DNA from: Acidovorax sp. YS12
GTDB lineage: Bacteria > Pseudomonadota > Gammaproteobacteria > Burkholderiales > Burkholderiaceae_C
Assembly (NCBI GenBank): GCA_021496925.1
Contig: CP053915.1
Span: 3,933,501-3,997,500 of the forward strand
DNA: 64,000 nt
Reading direction: 5' to 3'
Of the stretch, positions 28,469-37,057 are shown one piece after another; position 1 is the first letter of the stretch, and the number at the start of each line of letters is the position of its first letter. Under the pieces are notes generated by a model, which was not told the DNA's origin, did no database searches, and was given only the letters and a program-made list of their open reading frames with translations. The translations under genes and the position numbers were made by a program.

Positions 28469-28791
28469 GCGTCCATCAAAGAGCTATTTTTGCGCACGGT
28501 TTGTCGTCTTAGCAAGCCTTTGCCCCCTCCGCTTTCTGCCACTGCAGGATGAAGAGCCGAGCACGCGAGCCACCTCCTGCGAGGTGGCAAGCCACAGCAA
28601 TGCCAACAGCGCAGTCGGACGAATCGGAAGCACGTCAAATATCTGCAATCTGACACAGTGGTGCCCATCGAGCGTGCCGGCTTCAACTTCTGTATCACCT
28701 CAGACCACGCTTACCCCTCAACCACAGGGCTCATTCTTGTAGCCCTGTCTAATTGATACACCTTGCCTTCGAAGTCATCAATCGCCATGGA
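28469..28791. other. No gene seen
   Basis: The 323 bases between two leftward genes show no convincing coding frame or repeat. They should include the promoter of the ParS-type antitoxin gene. Confidence 0.5.
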
Positions 28792-29913
28792 TCACTGAAC
28801 CATCCGTATAGGATGTGCCCTCTCAAACGATTCAACCGCAGCCGCCACATTTGAGAGTGCCAGTCCAAGACTATTAAGCAACGTGAGATAACTTTGCCGC
28901 GCATCAATTAGCTTCTCATGTGAATCCGGCGTCCAATCAACCCCACCCAATGCGAGAGCCTGAGGAAGCAAAAGCTCCAGCTCCTCCGCGTCTTCTTCAC
29001 CATAAAAAAGTGAATCCAATGCGGCCAGGTAGATGACCTCAGGCTCAACACCGCTTGCCGCGATCATGTATTTTTTTGCCCAGACAAGAGCGTTCAGCGC
29101 CAGCGCGGATGTTGCCAAATCCAAGCTCCATGCATGAGCCCTATCCGCACGAAGAAATTTTGCATCTGCTGCCAAGGCAAAAAGCAGCCGGTGAATCTGA
29201 ACCGGAGCGAGATCGCGCAATTCAGCGAATGAGTCCACCTTGGGCTTAGGCGGCATGTTCAACCAGTGATCGAACATTGGAGGAGTAAAGCGGTCCAGAG
29301 TCCGCCTGATGGCTGCACGCTCCGCCTCTGGCGAAGCGGCCCACTCTAAGGCCAAATCGGAAGTAAGACTGGGATAAACATGGCCAGAGCGAGGGTGCCA
29401 TCGATGGTGCAGTATTTCCATCACTCGCTCGGCCGCGACCACCTTGACAGTCTCCATGTCCACAGCGCCACCGCTTGAAGAAAAGGTCGCGACATCGATG
29501 GCGTCGAAATGCAAGTGCAGCGCGCTGATCGGCGTGTAGTCACACGCCCTCTGCTCCAAAACGGCCTTCGGAGACTTGCTCTTCGTTGGAGCTGACAGGC
29601 GACGCATGAGCCCGCCACAAATTAGCTCCTGATAGAAGTTGGGTGGTTGTTCACGGAGCCCTGGTATTTGAGCGGCACATTGATCCAGGCACGAGACTGC
29701 ATCCGCCCGAGCCCTAGCAGGGGAATGGCCGAACCAGTTGCGCCAAGTCCGCGGATCCAAAGTACTCGATTCGACCAGCTGCGCGATACGGTCCATCACC
29801 AACCGGACCTGCGGCACCCCAGGGCGATGTTGGCTTTTGAGCAACCGTTCTTTGAAATGGTTAGTTCCAGCTCGCTGCCGCAGCATCGATGCATTGCCTT
29901 GATCAAGAAGCAT
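28792..29913 (-). CDS. Unknown 373-aa protein divergent from XRE gene
   Basis: Not recognised. The product is mostly helical, with NFYQELICGGLMRRLSAPTK, a WHPRSGHVYPSLTSDLALEW segment and a helical C-terminal half. AAAGG lies suitably before ATG 29913, so the longer frame to 30021 is not needed. It is divergent from the XRE regulator at 30115, with about 200 bases between, and lies next to the transposition genes. Confidence 0.65.
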   Translation of the reverse strand: MLLDQGNASMLRQRAGTNHFKERLLKSQHRPGVPQVRLVMDRIAQLVESSTLDPRTWRNWFGHSPARARADAVSCLDQCAAQIPGLREQPPNFYQELICGGLMRRLSAPTKSKSPKAVLEQRACDYTPISALHLHFDAIDVATFSSSGGAVDMETVKVVAAERVMEILHHRWHPRSGHVYPSLTSDLALEWAASPEAERAAIRRTLDRFTPPMFDHWLNMPPKPKVDSFAELRDLAPVQIHRLLFALAADAKFLRADRAHAWSLDLATSALALNALVWAKKYMIAASGVEPEVIYLAALDSLFYGEEDAEELELLLPQALALGGVDWTPDSHEKLIDARQSYLTLLNSLGLALSNVAAAVESFERAHPIRMVQ

Positions 29914-30114
29914 TAGTACCTTTGTGTGGGCGACAGCATGGTCGATCCGCCAGTAGCAGCTTCCAACAGAAGGATGCGTCGCAAAACAACTGATCAGATT
30001 GTTGCCGCTCCGGGCTGTCAATACAAAACATGCCTGCGCATTTCACACGAAATTGCATCGCATTTCAGGCAGCTATCAGGTACTTTCGGCATAGGCTCAC
30101 GCGCCTTTTCGCTC

Positions 30115-30543
30115 ATGGATCACGTCACGTCGCAGCGCTGTTCGATCACACAAACCACTCCTTCTCGGCAGTGCAGCACCGTCCTCTTCGGCGAACTGCT
30201 CTTTGAGCTCCGAAAGGCGCGTCAGTTGAGTCAGCGGCAACTCGCGCGGAAGGCAGGCTTGCCCCCATCACTGATCTCTGAGTTGGAGAACACAAGACGC
30301 ATGCCACCTTCTGGCAAGGTCGTCGCCGCCCTTGTTAAAGCTCTCCGAGCAACGCCATTCGAATGGCAACTTCTCGCCGAAGCTGCCGAACAAGAACGCA
30401 CAGGCCTAGGGCTCAAGGTAGGTAAGAAAACTCCCCGACACGTGGCCGAGCTGCTCAGGGAGATAGCCACGCTCAGTCATCAGCTATCTCCGGCCAAAGT
30501 GCAGTCACTGCGGGTCGTCCTTGGGGAGGTAAGCATGCAATAA
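30115..30543 (+). CDS. XRE-family regulator upstream of tnsA
   Basis: A 142-residue protein with HTH_3: LLFELRKARQLSQRQLARKA, then LPPSLISELENTRRMPPSGK, and a C-terminal helical extension. ATG 30115 is used. It lies between a divergent unknown gene and tnsA and could control either, including transposition. Confidence 0.8.
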   Translation: MDHVTSQRCSITQTTPSRQCSTVLFGELLFELRKARQLSQRQLARKAGLPPSLISELENTRRMPPSGKVVAALVKALRATPFEWQLLAEAAEQERTGLGLKVGKKTPRHVAELLREIATLSHQLSPAKVQSLRVVLGEVSMQ

Positions 30544-30625
30544 AAAACGGCAGGACCCCTTTTCAGAAGCCCCGCCGCCTGGGTGCTCAGACCGAAGTCT
30601 TCGCGAGTCGCACCGCTAGACTAAC

Positions 30626-30689
30626 AGATCTGACACACGGGTGGGGGAAATGTTCACGCCTCACAGGCGAACACCCGAGAGTCAGATCT
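30626..30689. other. Nested 64-base dyad between XRE gene and tnsA
   Basis: Three nested complementary pairs: AGATCTGAC (30626-30634) with GTCAGATCT (30681-30689); CGGGTG (30638-30643) with CACCCG (30672-30677); and CGCCT (30657-30661) with AGGCG (30665-30669). Transcribed, it would fold into a long hairpin. It may be a structured leader of the tns operon, a small RNA or a protein-binding dyad. No T-run follows, so it is not a classic terminator. Confidence 0.55.
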
Positions 30690-30855
30690 ATGCAAGAAGC
30701 CCTCAATCACGGCCAGTCCGTGACATGTGCAGGCCAATTTCAGCAAGCGGCACAGCCCCAAAAAAACACCGCTCAAGTCAACCGCAGGACGCGTTTCTAC
30801 CTACCGGATCAGCTTTCCGCTCACCCCTCACGCTCCGGCGAACTGAGGTGAATTG

Positions 30856-31758
30856 ATGCGGACCGAAAAACGCTTCACGCCTAAAGTCCTTGGACGCTTC
30901 TTGAGAGAAGGCCGAGGTGACGGCACCTACGCAGACTACGTCCCTTGGCATTGTGTTTCCCGCGGTGATCCATCCAGCAGAGGGCGTTCCCATCTAATTG
31001 TCTGGCGAAACCGCCAGCGTGAACTTCTTTCTGACCAGGAGTGGGCCGGGCTGAACTTCGCAGGCCTGATCCCGAATCTGGTCGACCTCGTGGAGCAGTT
31101 CCCGCTGAGTCAAGAGAGCGCCACACATGAGATTTCACGCTGGCAAGTGGGCTCCGGATTGAAGCACTATCCGGGAACCCTTGAGATAGCTCGATCACTA
31201 GACATCAAGCACCCGAAGCTTACAGAGGGAGACCAGTCCCACGTCTGGACCAGTACCACTGACTTGTTACTGGTTCTCCAGAATCGCTGCGGAGCTCTGG
31301 AACTCCTCGCTGTCTCCTGCAAACCGACGAGCGCCCTCACCAGGCGCACCAAGGAGCTTCTTCTTCTGGAAAAGACCTATTGGTTGCACCGTGGCGTGGA
31401 TTGGCTGCTCATCACTCCAGACCAGTATGAAAAAAGTGTGGCCCTCACCCTTCGCCGAACCTCGCCATGGGGATTCGACAACCCTACATCCGAGTCCGAA
31501 ATCCGCGTCGCGTGCCAGGCGGTTCGTTCCATGCCCTGGCACCCGTACTCGGATGTGATCCATCACCTAACAGGCAGCTTCGGCGGTGATACACAGCGAC
31601 ACGCAGCACAGCGAGCGCTGTGGCAAGCAGTCTGGCGTGGTCTGCTGCCTGTTGATCTCCGTCGGGGATGGAGGCCTTCCCAGCCTTTGACCTTGCTCTC
31701 CGTGGAAGCGTTTTCTTCTCTCAACCCCATCTTGGCGCGGAGATCTGCATGTCTCTGA
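30856..31758 (+). CDS. tnsA: Tn7-like transposase endonuclease subunit TnsA
   Basis: A 300-residue restriction-like endonuclease that cuts the 5' ends of the element. Catalytic residues are plausible as Glu62 (or Glu80), Asp136 in VWTSTTDLLLVL and Lys156 in LLAVSCKPTS, spaced as in the TnsA fold. ATG 30856 has GAGGTGA upstream. Its 3' end overlaps tnsB by 10 bases. Presence of TnsA implies cut-and-paste rather than copy-in transposition. Confidence 0.88.
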   Translation: MRTEKRFTPKVLGRFLREGRGDGTYADYVPWHCVSRGDPSSRGRSHLIVWRNRQRELLSDQEWAGLNFAGLIPNLVDLVEQFPLSQESATHEISRWQVGSGLKHYPGTLEIARSLDIKHPKLTEGDQSHVWTSTTDLLLVLQNRCGALELLAVSCKPTSALTRRTKELLLLEKTYWLHRGVDWLLITPDQYEKSVALTLRRTSPWGFDNPTSESEIRVACQAVRSMPWHPYSDVIHHLTGSFGGDTQRHAAQRALWQAVWRGLLPVDLRRGWRPSQPLTLLSVEAFSSLNPILARRSACL

Positions 31759-34007
31759 TGCACAACCAGTTGTACCGGCTGACCACCGACACCCACGGGC
31801 TTTCTGCGGGAATCTACCGAGTCGTCATAGATGACGCTATCGCCGATGCCGTACTTTGTGTGTTGATCAGCCCAATCACACCTCCCGTCAAGATTCGGGG
31901 TGGTCGGCCAAGAATCGAAGCACTGAAGCGCCAGAAGCGCTTTCCCAAACCACCTCTCGTGGGCACCCTGCACAAAGTGGTGCGACAAGACTTCCTCGAT
32001 CTGATTGAGAGCCATGAATTGATCGCACTCAGCCTGGATCTTCCTGGCCTGTACTACCAAAAGATCGAACAGCCAAATGCTGTGAGCGCTTTCGAGAAAC
32101 GATGCCAAATCATGGAACAGTTTCTCGACCACGAGAAGCTCAAAGAAGGCCTTCTGGTTCACGGCAGTCTCTCGGGCCTGGTACAAGAAGCCGTGACGAA
32201 ACATCAGGTAAGCCGATCGCACGTATACCGGCTCTGGTCAATCCTCTGCATGTTCGGCCTTACCCGGATCAGCCTCCGAGCGCGCTGGGACAAGTGCGGA
32301 GGCCGCGGAAAACGCCGAGACTTGTCAGGCGAAAGTCCCCGGAAGAAAGCGGGCAGAAAGACATTCGCCCAACGGCTTTCAAAACTGCTGCACGGCTGCT
32401 GGGGCGAGCCCCTTCAGCCCGGGATGAACGTTATCTGGCGCGTAAAAATCATGGTCGCCGACAAGGGCACGCCGACACCAAAGCCTTCGATGCCTGAGCG
32501 CTATAAACGCATCGTCGCCAGTCAGTTCACCACAGCAATGCGCTATGACGACAACGGCAACATCGTGGCTGTAGACCTCGAGAAAGGCCAGTATCCCAAC
32601 TATCAGCAGGTCAAGCGGGTACTGACGGAGGAAGTCGAAGAAATCGACCGAATCCGGGAGAAGACAAGCAAAGGACACTTCGAACGCGCCCTTCGAGGCT
32701 TGTCTGGATGCAGTTGGGAAGGTGTCGAAGGCCCCGGGCTGATGTATGCCATTGACTCGACCATCGGTGACGTCTATCTGCGCTCATCGATAGACCCCAC
32801 ATGGATCATCGGCCGTCCGGTCGTCTACGTCATCGTGGATGTTTTCTCGACAGCCGTTGTTGGCTTTTATGTTTGTCTCACCGGACCCAGTTGGGATACC
32901 GCCCAAGTGAGCATCTTCAACACGGTCGCTTCTACCGAACTCCTGAGTGATCTGTGGGGATACGACATGCGGCAGTCCCTGTTCCCGGCGCCTACCCTCC
33001 CCGCAAGGCTGCTCTGCGATCGAGGGGAGTACCTGTCCAAGCGTGCAAAGGCCACTGGCATGAAGTTGCTCACTACGCTCAGCTACACCGCCCCCTTCCG
33101 TCCCGATCTGAAAGGCGTGGTGGAAGTGATGCATCGCATCATGAAAAACGTGCAGTACAACTTCATCCCTGGTGCCATGGATGCCCGCCGCAAGGAGTAT
33201 GACCTGCGCCGTTCAAACCCCGCAGCAGCCACCATGTCGGTGCGTCAGTACATGCAGTTTCTTCACGAGTGCTTCTATATCTACAACCTGACTGCAGACC
33301 GCAGCAAACGCTTGGACGCACACATGATTGCGCAAGGAGTATTCCCCAGCCCTTCCGGCCTCTGGCATTGGGGCCATGCGATGGGGATTGGCTTCTCACG
33401 CGCACAGTCGCAGGCGGAGTTGATCACTCAGTTGCTGCCCGAGGCCAACGCACGCGTGACCCAACACGGCGTCATGTTCCGAACCAATCGCTATATCGCA
33501 CCGATCGTAGAGACTGAACGGTGGACCACTCGCGTCCGATCAGTCAAGGGCAGTTGGGAAATCCCTGCTCAATACTACCCCGGCTCTGTTTCACGGATCT
33601 GGATTCCCTACGAGCGCGGAACAGGCCTGATCGATCTCACACTTTCAGACCATTCCCGTGCTGATCCCGCACTCACCCACGACGAGGTGGTTGATGCTTT
33701 TGCGCTCCAGAAGCTCAAGGCAGCAGACATTGCACACCAGCGCGTGGAGCAAGCAGTACTTGGCTACTACCGCATGGAACTCATCCGCAAGCACGCCCTT
33801 GAAGAAACTCGGGCAGCACGCCAACGTGCAAAAGGGCTCAAACCAACTATCCGCGAAGCACGCGCCTTTGAAAATGAGCTTGCTGGTCAGTTGATGGTGG
33901 GTGAAGTTCGGGGATCGGTCAAGACACGCGCTGAATCCAAGTCCAACTATGACGCGATGATGAGCGATCTGTACGTGACGATGGATGCGGAGGCTGCAAA
34001 TGCCTAA
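31749..34007 (+). CDS. tnsB: Tn7-like DDE transposase TnsB
   Basis: A 752-residue member of the retroviral-integrase superfamily that binds the end repeats and joins 3' ends to target. The order is an N-terminal DNA-binding region, catalytic core with LMYAIDSTIGDVYL (D), ARLLCDRGEYLS (D) and DLKGVVEVMHRIMKN (E), then a Mu-C-like barrel and a basic helical tail that contacts TnsC. ATG 31749 has GGAG upstream and overlaps tnsA. Confidence 0.93.
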   Translation: MSLMHNQLYRLTTDTHGLSAGIYRVVIDDAIADAVLCVLISPITPPVKIRGGRPRIEALKRQKRFPKPPLVGTLHKVVRQDFLDLIESHELIALSLDLPGLYYQKIEQPNAVSAFEKRCQIMEQFLDHEKLKEGLLVHGSLSGLVQEAVTKHQVSRSHVYRLWSILCMFGLTRISLRARWDKCGGRGKRRDLSGESPRKKAGRKTFAQRLSKLLHGCWGEPLQPGMNVIWRVKIMVADKGTPTPKPSMPERYKRIVASQFTTAMRYDDNGNIVAVDLEKGQYPNYQQVKRVLTEEVEEIDRIREKTSKGHFERALRGLSGCSWEGVEGPGLMYAIDSTIGDVYLRSSIDPTWIIGRPVVYVIVDVFSTAVVGFYVCLTGPSWDTAQVSIFNTVASTELLSDLWGYDMRQSLFPAPTLPARLLCDRGEYLSKRAKATGMKLLTTLSYTAPFRPDLKGVVEVMHRIMKNVQYNFIPGAMDARRKEYDLRRSNPAAATMSVRQYMQFLHECFYIYNLTADRSKRLDAHMIAQGVFPSPSGLWHWGHAMGIGFSRAQSQAELITQLLPEANARVTQHGVMFRTNRYIAPIVETERWTTRVRSVKGSWEIPAQYYPGSVSRIWIPYERGTGLIDLTLSDHSRADPALTHDEVVDAFALQKLKAADIAHQRVEQAVLGYYRMELIRKHALEETRAARQRAKGLKPTIREARAFENELAGQLMVGEVRGSVKTRAESKSNYDAMMSDLYVTMDAEAANA

Positions 34008-35286
34008 ACAACCTGTAGATGCCACTGCTGCGCACGACCCATACGTTGGCAACCCCCTCATCGCACAACTCGGCCCCATCCGCTCTCGTCCCGAAGCGGC
34101 CAAGCTTTTGGTGGAACTCCCACCCCGCCCACCCAAAGACATTGCGTCCGTTCCGCACCACATCCGCTTGCACATGCTGATGTGCGTGCGAGATTTTCAT
34201 GTGCCCAGCGTGGAGGAATGCCAGCTGTACGAGACGATGGATTTGATGATCCGGCAAAACTACCGCCACCTGCATCCGTCGGCCTCTAGTACATGGAGCA
34301 TGATCAGCGGTGAGGATGCCCGCTACAGGCTACCTGTGACCGCACCGACGTTCGGTGCGGCAGTCGCGGGGGTTTCAGGATCTGGCAAAACACAGGCGAT
34401 CCGCCGTTGCCTCAACACCTTTCCTCAGATCGTCCAGCACACATCATTTTTCCGGATGGTCAACGGGTTGCAGCAGGTGGTGTGGCTTTCACTGGATGTA
34501 CCTGCGGGAGGCAAGGCCACCGATCTGGCAGCAGCGCTTATGACAGCGTGGAAAAAGACGACCGGCAGCACTCGCTTCGACAAGACGCTTTCTGGAGAGT
34601 GGCGCAATGGCGCGCAAATGCTCGATGAGTGGCGCCAAGTGGCGTCCGCTCATTTCCTCGGTCTTCTGCATCTGGACGAAGTTCAGAATTTCTTCAAACT
34701 ACCGACCCTGGGTAGCCGAAGGAAACGCAAGTTAGGCGAGCCGCTACCAGAGCTGCGCATCATCGAGGATCAGTCTCTCAAGTGGATCCTCACTGCGCTG
34801 AACGAGTGGCAGATTCCGCTGCTGGTGTCAGGCACACCAGATGGCTTCGGTGCACTGACCAAGCGCCTGAGCAACGCGGAGCGGATCGTCACATCGGGCT
34901 ATCACGCCTTCAAACACTTCTGGGCAGACAACGACGAGGCGTTCCGGAAGCACTTTCTGCCAAGGCTGGGAGCTTACCAATTCGTTGCTCGCCCTCTCCC
35001 GATCACAGAGGCGTTGAGCGACCTCATCCTCGAGAAAACTGCTGGCGTGCAACGCTTGATCATCGCGTTGTGGATCGCAGCACACCGGGTGGCTTTCGAG
35101 CGCAGTGATGACGACCTTCGCCTGGATGACTTCAAGATTGCCGCGGACACGTTTCTTGCACCAGTGGCTCCGGCCGTTGTGGCTTTACACAGCAATGATC
35201 CAGGACGGCTTGCCATGTACGAAGATCTCTCGCCCCAAGATCACAGCTTTTGGGCGCAGTTCTGGAGCAGTGTCTCCCGGAGCTGA
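34000..35286 (+). CDS. tnsC: Tn7-like AAA+ regulator TnsC
   Basis: A 428-residue AAA+ ATPase linking the TniQ/TnsD target selector to TnsAB. Walker A is GVSGSGKTQ, Walker B is LLHLDEVQNF, and a sensor-like VSGTPDG follows. GGAGG precedes ATG 34000, which overlaps the tnsB stop by 8 bases, so tnsABC are translationally coupled. The 3' end overlaps the convergent tniQ gene by 46 bases. Confidence 0.92.
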   Translation: MPKQPVDATAAHDPYVGNPLIAQLGPIRSRPEAAKLLVELPPRPPKDIASVPHHIRLHMLMCVRDFHVPSVEECQLYETMDLMIRQNYRHLHPSASSTWSMISGEDARYRLPVTAPTFGAAVAGVSGSGKTQAIRRCLNTFPQIVQHTSFFRMVNGLQQVVWLSLDVPAGGKATDLAAALMTAWKKTTGSTRFDKTLSGEWRNGAQMLDEWRQVASAHFLGLLHLDEVQNFFKLPTLGSRRKRKLGEPLPELRIIEDQSLKWILTALNEWQIPLLVSGTPDGFGALTKRLSNAERIVTSGYHAFKHFWADNDEAFRKHFLPRLGAYQFVARPLPITEALSDLILEKTAGVQRLIIALWIAAHRVAFERSDDDLRLDDFKIAADTFLAPVAPAVVALHSNDPGRLAMYEDLSPQDHSFWAQFWSSVSRS

Positions 35287-36641
35287 TCTGTGGCGAGCGC
35301 TGCTGCGGCGCCATGCTCTCGGGGAGGCAGCAGCCCTTTCGCTTGCCGCGCCCTTGGTCGGTTTCTGATCTTCGAACTCATCTGGTCAAGGGCGATAGCC
35401 AGCTTCGGCCCACACTGACGCATAAGCGTATCGAACCGTGCTTCTGTCATACCTGAGATTTCCAGACATGAGGTGTAGGAGCGCTTGCCCAGATAGTAGG
35501 CCCTCAAAGCGGCTACAGCGCCAACTTCCGAGTTCACATCACACTCAGGCAGGCTAGGCAAGCCAAGATCACACAGCGTCTTTCGAACGGTATGAACGGG
35601 CAGCTCTAGCTGCCGGGCAACCTCCGCATGTACCCCTTTCGAATCGGCATACTGCGCCAGGAGCTCATCCATGCCGGGAACACGGCGTTGCGCCAATCGT
35701 GGGCGCAAGGCAGGCACGACCTTTCCATTGCAAGCATCCACCAGTGCATTGATGGCTTGGTCGGCGCTCTCGAATAGCACAGACAACACCAGCAGGTAGG
35801 CAATCACGGACGATGCCGACTTGCGCAAATAGAGCGCCCCATCCACTTGGTGGAGATACACACCCGGAGCTTTTGAGACCACTTCGTGAAACACGGTGCT
35901 CAGCCACTCTTCGGGAAGCAGTTCCTTCACGCGGTCGCTGATCAGCGTCCCCTGCTTAGACGCAGCGTTTGACTTGAAACCCTGCGCGCTTCCTGTATCC
36001 CGGAGTAAGGGCGCAATGAGCTCAACGCTCAAAGGGGTAGTTCTATCGTAGAGTGCGGCAACCAGCTCTAGGTATCGCTCCACATAGGCATTGCCAATGG
36101 CGGGCTTCATCCACTCTTCAGGGATCTGATCTGCTACCTCCATAAACATGGATGGGGATGCAGCGAAGGGATCTGCTGCCGCGACAAAGTGCAACGGCTT
36201 CATGTGCTTGGGACACCACATCTGGCCCGGCGTCTGCAAGTCCCTGCGCCAGTAACTGGCCCCATGAAATTTAACGTCTGCCTCGACACACTCCTTGCAG
36301 AAGAAGGCCGCGGGGTACTTTCGGAGAGTCCCGCTTATGCACAGCAGACTTCTTCTCTCGGTACTGCCATGCACGAGCGCAGGAAAGTAGGAAGTAACCC
36401 CTCTGCGCAATGGCAGGGTCGTGTGGCGCTGCGCAAAGTGCTCTGTAGTCATCCCAGCCATGCAGCTGAGAAGCTCGTGCGTCGTCAATTCACGGCGTGT
36501 TCGGCCTTCCTCGCCAAAGTGCGCAGCAATCGCCTCGACCATCTCCTTCGGCGACCTGTACCCATTGATCCGCATGATCCGCCCCAGGTAGCCTCGGTCC
36601 ATTTCCTCTGGCAAAGGGGCTGGCTGCACAAGCATGTTCAT
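35241..36641 (-). CDS. TniQ-family targeting protein (short, 466 aa)
   Basis: N-terminal TniQ domain (EEMDRGYLGRIMRINGYRSP) with a zinc-finger-like set, FFCKECVEAD and MWCPKHMKPLH. A long helical C-terminal part with repeated HTH-like units follows. It is shorter than the TnsD-like protein upstream. It shares a leftward operon with a small HTH gene 19 bases upstream. As a second TniQ it may direct a different target pathway. Confidence 0.85.
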   Translation of the reverse strand: MNMLVQPAPLPEEMDRGYLGRIMRINGYRSPKEMVEAIAAHFGEEGRTRRELTTHELLSCMAGMTTEHFAQRHTTLPLRRGVTSYFPALVHGSTERRSLLCISGTLRKYPAAFFCKECVEADVKFHGASYWRRDLQTPGQMWCPKHMKPLHFVAAADPFAASPSMFMEVADQIPEEWMKPAIGNAYVERYLELVAALYDRTTPLSVELIAPLLRDTGSAQGFKSNAASKQGTLISDRVKELLPEEWLSTVFHEVVSKAPGVYLHQVDGALYLRKSASSVIAYLLVLSVLFESADQAINALVDACNGKVVPALRPRLAQRRVPGMDELLAQYADSKGVHAEVARQLELPVHTVRKTLCDLGLPSLPECDVNSEVGAVAALRAYYLGKRSYTSCLEISGMTEARFDTLMRQCGPKLAIALDQMSSKIRNRPRARQAKGLLPPREHGAAAALATDQLRETLLQNCAQKL

Positions 36642-36660
36642 CGGCTACCTTCTGTTGAGG

Positions 36661-36987
36661 TCAAGCGGGTTTGAGAATCGCCAAAGACCGAATCACGGAG
36701 GCCAGGGCCTTGGCATGCGATGCGGACCCATCCCATGTGGCTTGAAGTGCCTCGATCAACTCGCGATTGCTACGCACGGCATCGGCACTGATACCGCCCT
36801 CGAAGCGCTCCGCAAAAAGGCACACCTCTTCAAACAACCGGGAAGCTCTGATGCCCTTTCCCTTGAGGATGCGGCTGACCTGCGATTGACTGGCTCCCAC
36901 ATGAGCGGCGATATCGGCCTGGGCGATTCCGTGGGCCAAACAGATGCGGCGCGCATTGGCTGCACGCGCCTTCACTTCTGATTCCAT
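36661..36987 (-). CDS. Small XRE-like HTH protein upstream of tniQ
   Basis: A 108-residue protein with an HTH (GIAQADIAAHVGASQSQVSR, ILKGKG) and a helical tail. AATGCATT (36988-36995) and repeated ATGTAT steps lie just before its start and could be an operator. The 19-base gap to tniQ implies co-transcription, so it probably tunes expression of the second targeting protein. Confidence 0.78.
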   Translation of the reverse strand: MESEVKARAANARRICLAHGIAQADIAAHVGASQSQVSRILKGKGIRASRLFEEVCLFAERFEGGISADAVRSNRELIEALQATWDGSASHAKALASVIRSLAILKPA

Positions 36988-37057
36988 AATGCATTAAGCA
37001 TACGTCAATACATATATACATATCAAGCCGCAAACTTACGTTAGACATGCGTTTGCA

